Source: Ricordea florida (lineage: Eukaryota; Cnidaria; Anthozoa; Corallimorpharia; Ricordeidae). From it: a DNA stretch of 64,000 bases. A program made the translations under genes and the position numbers. Shown here one piece after another: positions 57,421 to 64,000 of the stretch. The notes under the pieces are model-generated. The model saw only the letters and a list, made by a program, of their open reading frames with translations, did not search any database and had not been told where the DNA came from. The stretch spans positions 19,323,762-19,387,761 of the forward strand of contig OX453280.1 in NCBI GenBank assembly GCA_949710005.1, written 5' to 3'. Each line of letters begins with the position of its first letter. Position 1 is the first letter of the stretch.

Positions 57421-59378
57421 TTAAATACAAGATAATTCTTCCACCAAATGTGGCACTACAAAAGCCAAATAAAAGTCCTTCAACTTTAAAGTCATTGCTT
57501 CAGAAAACATGGAATCAAATTCAACCAGGACACTTTCAATCCCTAGATCAGTGTATAGGACCAAAACACCAGTCGACAATTGAGTAGCAATCATTTCCAT
57601 TTGCATTTGGTAAAACCACTTTGTTTCCTTTCTGAGGACCAGTTTTCCAGCATTGTCCAGGTCAAAATAGCCTCTCATTGCAAGGGCTGCTTCCTTGGGA
57701 TTTTGTGTTCTGTGTGTCCACAGACATTTCACTTCCACTACTTTGGCCGTACTGCAACAGCTGCATGTCATTATTCCATCTGGACTTGCACCTAAAAACA
57801 CACAACTTTTGAAAATGTGCAGCCCAGTCTCCATAACTGCAAGATCTCTGTGTAACTTTTTGTTTTCCTTGATGAAAAGTTGAATGGCTTTGTGCTCATT
57901 GTTCTTCCCATACTCTAATGGGGCAGGCATGTTCTTCCACACAGAGTTTTTTTTTGCCATTATAATCTCAAGTAAGTTTTTAGGATCTGTGCTTTCTCTT
58001 CGATGACACACTGTGTATGCAATAGACCCTGTAATTCTAGCAACCCTGTGTTTAAACCATATGGGGTTGTTGGATTGACTAATTGTAGACCTAGCTATCT
58101 CTTCCCTCTCCTCTTCCTTGTATTGCACTGATGACAGCAAAGAACCAAGGTCTTCATGGCTACTAGCAGCTCTGTCCTCAACTAATTCCTTTATTGTCAG
58201 AGATGTACAAGTGCCCACTGTAACTTCAACCAATAAATTTGCATCATCCTCTGGTGGTATTATGTCCAGGGAAACTGGCATGTTAAAGCCTAGCACATTC
58301 AGGCCTACTGCATCTGGACAGTGTTTGTGAAGTATTTCTTGCAACTGGATCTGTCGGAGCTGGGATTTTCCTTTTGCCCATCCTGGACGAGGGTCAAACA
58401 AAGAATGGTCAATGGGAGGGTCAGTAGTACTAGCCTTTTTGTCCAGCCTCATTTTCTTAACTGGCACTGCACCTTGGGCTTTCTTAGCTGGCTGAGTCCA
58501 CACACACTTCTGATCAGTGCAAGAAGGCTGTTGCCACACTTTCCTTATCTGTAGTGTTCTGTCTATCTCAAAAAGCCCAGCAGCTACATGGCGACACCCT
58601 CCATCTGCCCTAACATTCATAAATGGTGCACTAGATGAGTCGATTAAAACATTTATTCATTGTTCCCCTACAGTAAGTCGTTTGTTATTACGACTCTTTG
58701 ATGCAAAGGTAAATCACATAAATCTTTAATCTTTTGGTTACCAAATACTTTAACTTACCCTCCATAGCAATTACAATAGCCGGATATAATTTCACCACTG
58801 TTACTTATGATCGTCCAGCAATCGTAGCAGTCCTTGCCATTCCATGTTTTTTTCCTTTCAGTGGGTTGGACTTGAAATTTGAAATAACTGCACTGGTCAG
58901 TTTTTTGGAACAGAAGACTTCTGACATGTCCATCTATCATGAGTTTATAACCGTCAAGTCCTTTGTAGGCCTTAAGATTCTCGTGATCGTAACCCGTTTT
59001 ATGAACAAAATAATTATAGATGTCGGCGTATGAAAATTCAGGTGCAGCGTACAAACATTTCGTCCATCCGGCTGACAGTTTCGTGATCAGAGGTAAGTTG
59101 TGACCATCGAAAATATGCTTCTCAAAGATAACGTCATCAACGTTCTCTTCGTCAAGGCTTGGAATTTCTAGCTTCAGTCTCCAAGTTTCGTATGAAAGTG
59201 CTACTAATTTTTGCTTCACGTACTGCTTCCCCTGCGAGCTACACGGTACACCGTGAGCTGACAAGTACGATCGCAAAGCGTCCACTTTTAACATTCTAAA
59301 CCATTCTTTGCTAAGATCATTTAAATTATCGATACCTTCTGCCGAATTGGGGAGAACAGAAGGTACAATCGCGGACAT
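57421..59378 (-). CDS. Transposon-encoded SAP/SWIM + YqaJ-like exonuclease
   Basis: Exons 59378-58759 and 58630-57421 (128-bp intron, donor GGAGG/GTAAG, acceptor ATCTAG) total 1830 nt, 609 aa. Residues about 29-63 resemble a SAP DNA-binding motif (MLKVDALRSYLSAHGVP). A SWIM zinc finger straddles the intron: C202-x-C204 in exon 1 and C219-x-H221 in exon 2. The C-terminal half is a lambda-exonuclease/YqaJ fold: WFKHRVARITGS (about 398-409), YGKNNEHKA with E452, FLGASPDGI with D491, EVKC with E506 and K508, and WFYQMQMEM with Q548/Q550, so all metal-binding residues are present. Nucleases of this kind resect 5' ends of double-stranded DNA; a role in processing or repairing the excision site is inferred, not shown. 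It converges with the transposase gene, leaving 170 bp between the two stops. Confidence 0.88.
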
Positions 59379-59995
59379 TTTCTTCTAAAAGCAATCGAAA
59401 AAACTGAAACAAACAGCTAACAACGACTTGGAATCCAAGATTTCAGTGTTGCCCGCATGAGCCTCGCATTCGTGTTTGAAGCCGTGATAAAACAAAACTG
59501 CGGTTTAATTTCGAAAAAGGGCTATTCACGTTGACTAAACGATTAATTGATTTCCTACTTCTTCTTGGAGCTTTAAATTTTTGAGCCAGACTGAGAGCAA
59601 ATAAGAAAAATTGTGATTCTGATAATTTGAACATTTTTCAAGTTCTTTTGTTTCTTCTAAGCAGTTCCGCAATCTGTTGCTCTTATGTCAAACTCGCCTT
59701 TCTTGGGACACGTTAAGGTATCAGGAAGGGGAAAATTTGCCATTTTACATAATTTTACTTTTTTTAAAGGTCGGATAAATCTTAAGGTTATCTTTAAAAT
59801 TAAAAAAAACTCCACGAAAAAATATTATATCTGTCGCTAGTTATTGCGCGATAAAGATTTTTTGCACATTAATTACTTAATTGAGAGTTGACAAGCTCTG
59901 TCAAATGAATATTAATTGTCGAGGAGAGGTGTCACGTGACATCAATAACATGCTGAGTTTGACACGCGATTTCGCGCGCCATAATCAGTGCACGA

Positions 59996-60175
59996 ATGTC
60001 TTCGAAGAAGAACAAGCGATCCTGCCCTTTTTCATCGGCTAAAAAAAGGCCAAAGATGGCAAAAAACACTTTTAACAAAAAGTGGGCCGCTAAATTAGCG
60101 GAAAGCGACAAAGGGTCTTATTACAATCAAGAAAAATTGCTGGATGAACTCGATCATGTTGGGGGATTGTCATGA
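59996..60175 (+). pseudogene. Captured 5' exon fragment of an unknown lysine-rich protein
   Basis: ATG 59996 opens MSSKKNKRSCPFSSAKKRPK followed by MAKNTFNKKWAAKLAESDKG and YYNQEKLLDELDH; the frame then crosses the duplication joint at about 60156 into LU-leader sequence and stops at 60173-60175. The block 59716-60156 is absent from copy A. The peptide looks like the start of a nuclear protein; I do not recognise it. It is either a broken first exon or a piece of another transposon. Confidence 0.45.
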
Positions 60176-60520
60176 CGACAATGCATAATAGGAATTTAGG
60201 GTGGAGTGCTGAACGATGTATATTATAATATCCAATGGTATATAATAATATCCAATGGCAATAAAACATTTGTAGACATGAGTATAACTGGGTAAAACGA
60301 GAACAAAGTTCTAGGGTTGCACAATGTTTATATGAGGAAGTGGATAATTCCCGTTGACTAAACGATTAATTGATTTCCTACTTCTTCTTGAAGCTTTAAA
60401 TTTTTGAGCCAGACTGAGAGCAAATAAAAAAAAATTGTGATTCTGATAATTTGAACAGTTCCGCAATCTGTTTTTTTATGCCAAACTGGCCTTTCTTGGG
60501 ACACGTTAAGCGCACTTAGA
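60157..60520 (+). repeat. Partial tandem duplicate of LU-leader sequence with empty transposon site
   Basis: Repeats 54937-55106 joined to 59524-59715 (from CATGTTGGGGGATTGTCATG to GGACACGTTAAG). Because the transposon is missing at GATAATTC here, the duplication preceded the transposon insertion or was copied from an empty allele. Confidence 0.8.
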
Positions 60521-63500
60521 GATACTGCCTATAACAATAATACTCAGGGTTTATGAAGCTAGCAGGCGGTACGAAGGTGAAGGTGCTGTGTATATGGGAA
60601 GGGGAGAGGAAATTTGTTTACAAGCGTCCCATTTGTCGTCAGAAATAGCAAGCCCGGCTTTTTTTTCCATAAAATATACTTTATCGCATACTAGCCGGCC
60701 TATGGAATTTCCTAATTGATCACAAAAGAAATTAATCAGTTTCGCTAAAACAGTTTGCTTGAGACAATGTACTTTTTCAAAGCATATTCCGAAAGAAAAC
60801 AATGTTACCTGGAGGTAGCTTTTACAATTTAGGTATAAAAAAATGGTAATTAACTACAACGAAAAGTGAAATTCAGTTGCAAATTAAGTATCTTACCGTA
60901 AATACCGTTGAAAGTGAAGCTTGAAGATAACACGTTTGGGTCTCAGTAATATCCGTTCGGATACCAATGGTTCATCTGTAAGCGCTGTGCTAATTTAAAG
61001 CTTCCAACGCGAATTCTATTTGCATCAATTGCAAGGCAAACAAAACAGAGCTATTCAAAAGAGACAATAACACTAATGGCTAAAACACAAGAAACACTTG
61101 ACAATATAGCATATATTACCAGCCCCCACGACGAATGATGTTTTGTCCGACTCCCATAACACAAATTAAAGAAACCTGTCAGTACGCATATGGATTAGAC
61201 TGAAAATAAAAAGAATATGTCAGACTAATTGAATAAAGCTACACGATGCCAACGCAACAATTGCTAACCTTGGCAATTGCTGATGTTCAATCGCTGATGA
61301 TTCATGATGATGGAACCAGGGTAACTTACATTAACCCATGATTCGCTCTCAGGTCCTATGTATTGTTTTATAGATGGGTTTTGCCTAAAGCGTACGGGTT
61401 TCATGCCATTTGTCACTGAAATCATGTATAATATCAATTTTATCGGTTTGGTTTCAAAGTAGGATAAGATTTTTTGTATATTCTATCTTATATCAGGTTA
61501 TGGCATTGGCTTTTCGCTCTGAAGTAGTGTTAGCTGATCCGCAACGTCTTTATTAAAGCATCCTGCACAAATTTCATACGGTCTGAAAATGGGGTGTGGA
61601 TCAAGAAGTTTGGTTTTGGTTTACATCTCAAATAAGGTATGTGGGATATTTTGGTCTAAAGCAGAGGACCAGATGCTTGTAAAGTTCTTGCACACATCAA
61701 AATCAGACTCTCAGTCAAACCGGTGTCATGTTTGCTCTTTGCTCTCTGCAACAACATTAGTGTTTCTACAGGAATTTCTGCCACTCAGAAATATTAGTTA
61801 TGCATGAGTTAGAAGGTGATAGCTAGCAATTTCGCATGCTTTGGACACTGAAAGTTGTCAGAGTACAGTGACAACAGTCATATAACAGAGCCTCACACTT
61901 AGCTTTGCACTTAAGTTGTTTGTTAACCTTTTTATATTGTTAGAGTCTTATTGGCATTGCAAAATAACTTTTTTACTTTTTTTTAGTTGCATTTGATTGA
62001 TCATTGTCCTGAAGAACTCTTTTATCTTGCAATTCAATTGTTTTACGTAAGTGCCTGCTTTTATTTGCTTTTATGGTAAACAGAATAATACACGAAAGCT
62101 TGCAGATGTGGAATTTCGCTTGTCCGTAGTGTTCAACTTCGTTCCCAGGGTCTCTCCTCTTCCCGCCCTCTGGAGTGAGAGAGAGAGAGGTCTCTCTCTC
62201 TCTTTTGCTCCAGGTGACGGGAAAGAAAGGACTCTGGGAACGAGGTTGACAGTGTTAAAGTAGATATCTCATGCACTCGTTCGCATCGCTTATCCGTGGG
62301 ATATCGATTTAAAAACTCGAAGCTAGAGAAATGTAGTATCTCCTTGCCCCATGCACTGTTTTATTCATGCCTAGTAGGGTATCTACGTATTTGGTCTGAA
62401 ATAGAGAAGCACTGAGCTGCTTGTTAAGACCTTCTGTACATCAAAATCGGAGGGCAGTCAAACCGGTTAGGTTTTTGCTCTTGAAAGCAGGTCCTCAACT
62501 GAACATTTCAAAAAGATGTACATTATTGTCCTATGGCTATATCGATTTAATTTATCAAAAAGCTGCACGAAAACCGGTTTGAGCATTTATGAAAGGCCAA
62601 GGAGTTCACCTTCGGGACCGAGGCTTCCCGCAGGAAATTTTCTTGCGTAAATTCATACCCCGCCACCTCCTCTCACCTCCCCCCTGCCAGGACCCCGCTA
62701 CCCCTTCTCACCTCCCCTTCTGCCAGGACCCCGCGACCTCCGTTCACCTCCCCTCCTGCCCAGGACCCCGCCCCTTCCTGCTTCCCCCACCGCCACCGCA
62801 AAGACCTCGCAGCTGTGAACAAAAGGAACGTTTGTGAGCTACCGTCGAAAAAACGTTTTCAAACGTTAACGTTAATCGTTGTACTGAATCTCTGTTCCAC
62901 CAAAACGAAAGAGTTTTGCGATCAAAATAGAAGATTTAAAAAGACGCGAGTTTTCTCAATTCCACGCACAGAAAAAAAAAACAACGGTTTTTATTGTATC
63001 ATTTACCTTTTTGTACAGCCGATGATAGTTTCCATATGCGCCCTAAATGTATCGGCACAGAAAACGTAGCAAACTTGCGAAGAACAAAGCAAAGGATTTT
63101 AATCAGTCATCGTGGCAATTACAACTTGGTAAGTCCCTCCACACCCATGGACCTTACCAGATATTGGAATCGGCGGTTTAATGTCTTGCCGAGGGAGCTA
63201 AAGTTTAGAAAAAAGTTTTCAAATAGGATTGTTCTAGTATTTTGTAAATGTCCAATTATTCAAATCCTTTAACTTGTTTTTGTCAAGGTGGAAAGATTGA
63301 AATAACCGGTATCTAATAGTTTTGATTGCGTGAAAACAAAGCAATATCGATAGGCTATGATGGTCTCTTGGTAATTGATAAGAATTTTGAACAGACCTTT
63401 TTTGTATATATAGTCTTTTGCTTTACAATTATTGAAACACTGAAGCTTTGTTTAATACTACAAAAACACAAAGGTAAAAACCCCTGGGTTGTCAGTGCAT

Positions 63501-64000
63501 TACTTAACTGAAACCGGACATGACTCACTTACGTATGTCTACTGTTGATTAGGACTCAGGAAAAAATTATTCCATTTGAAATTGTATTCAACATCTACGC
63601 CAATGTTTTACTGCTTCGGGGGTTTACGAAATAGTTTCCGTGCTGAAGCGTTGTCCCTCAACGCAAAAAGCGTTTTAACGCTAGGCACTATACGATATGA
63701 TGGGGTGTTTGATAGATATTAAGAAAGATTTAAGCAACGACGCTCCGCTCTTTTGTGAAAATTTTATTTGGCGTTTCTACGAATTTTTGTCATCGGCGTA
63801 CCCTTGTTTGACTACCAACAAGCGTGGGTGTGGATAAGGGAGGCTATTATACCCTCCTTCAGTTCCCTAGTGTGCGTTACTGAGCTCTCTAGCTCTGTGT
63901 CTTTTGCTGTAATTTCTGAAGAAAAACATGAAAACCGGCTACTTGTAAAACTCTCTCACTCCTAAAATATCTAAGCAAGATCAGTTATCACTTTGGCCAT
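60521..64000. other. Copy B flank, no gene recognised
   Basis: Aligns with 25985-29539 of copy A with few differences. It contains the counterpart of the possible LU leader exon (60976-60895, minus), the TATA-like box near 61368, the GA/CT-core MITE (62130-62251) and the 36-bp C-rich repeat (62660-62790). The frames at 62994-63272 and 63326-63511 are conserved in both copies, but the whole flank is equally conserved, so this is no evidence for coding. Confidence 0.45.

Larger units (their letters stand above)
55107..59523 (+). mobile_element. Complete ISL2EU (IS4EU)-type DNA transposon
   Basis: Length 4417 bp. Inverted ends: AGCTCTTTTTCGAAATGAAA at the left and, reversed, AGCCCTTTTTCGAAATTAAA at the right; similarity continues about 75 bp to ATGCGGGCA. 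It is flanked by AT (55105-55106 and 59524-59525); the empty sites at 25811 and 60351 read GATAATTC, which fits a 2-bp AT target duplication. It carries two convergent genes: THAP/DDE transposase (+) and SWIM/lambda-exonuclease-type nuclease (-). From family knowledge, this pair is characteristic of the eukaryotic ISL2EU group. Both genes look intact, so the element may be recently active. Confidence 0.9.
48600..64000 (+). repeat. Segmental duplication, copy B
   Basis: Matches 17469-29539 in the same orientation. It begins abruptly inside ApeC exon 3, next to a GGGACGAGGTTG repeat end. Differences: loss of about 535 bp with the ApeC signal exon, a 305-bp MITE (51429-51733), fewer minisatellite units, a 4.4-kb transposon (55107-59523) and a partial internal duplication (about 54937-55106 plus 59524-59715 repeated at 60157-60520). 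The right part (59.5-64 kb) is visibly closer to copy A than the left part. Confidence 0.9.

Overview
This is a stretch of animal nuclear DNA, most probably from an anthozoan cnidarian (coral or sea anemone). It is AT-rich, its genes are split by GT-AG introns, more than half looks like transposon or repeat sequence, and it carries an apextrin-type (ApeC) gene and a tRNA-derived SINE. The assignment is inference; no species marker was found.

Layout. 1-7 kb: the last exon of an unrecognised gene, a dead non-LTR reverse transcriptase, an almost perfect palindrome, and an intact intronless-coding mitochondrial carrier (5404-6324, +). 7-12 kb: MITEs and repeats. 12.4-19.8 kb (minus): a seven-exon gene that I could join in frame throughout, predicted as signal peptide + SEA-like domain + ApeC domain (355 aa). 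23.3-25.2 kb (minus): a three-exon gene for a 188-aa secreted protein with two Ly6/uPAR-type (LU) cysteine-rich domains, with a 32-bp minisatellite just beyond its 3' end. 30-45 kb: several copies of one ~2.5-3 kb repeat family, some nested in each other, plus a terminal-inverted-repeat element carrying its own small two-exon gene.

From 48.6 kb to the window end the region 17.5-29.5 kb is repeated in the same orientation. In this second copy the ApeC gene is a remnant that has lost its signal exon and all ApeC exons, while the LU gene is intact but diverged, mostly in its first LU domain. A complete 4.4-kb DNA transposon (55107-59523) has landed in the upstream part of this second LU gene. 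It encodes a THAP/DDE transposase (534 aa, two exons) and, convergently, a SAP/SWIM/lambda-exonuclease-type (YqaJ-like) nuclease (609 aa, two exons), the layout of the eukaryotic ISL2EU (IS4EU) group. Two empty sites for it exist in this same window.

Functionally the cellular genes suggest a small secreted recognition-protein locus (ApeC and LU proteins) that is duplicating under heavy transposon traffic. Exon joins were made by eye from splice sites, phase and domain continuity, without transcript evidence.
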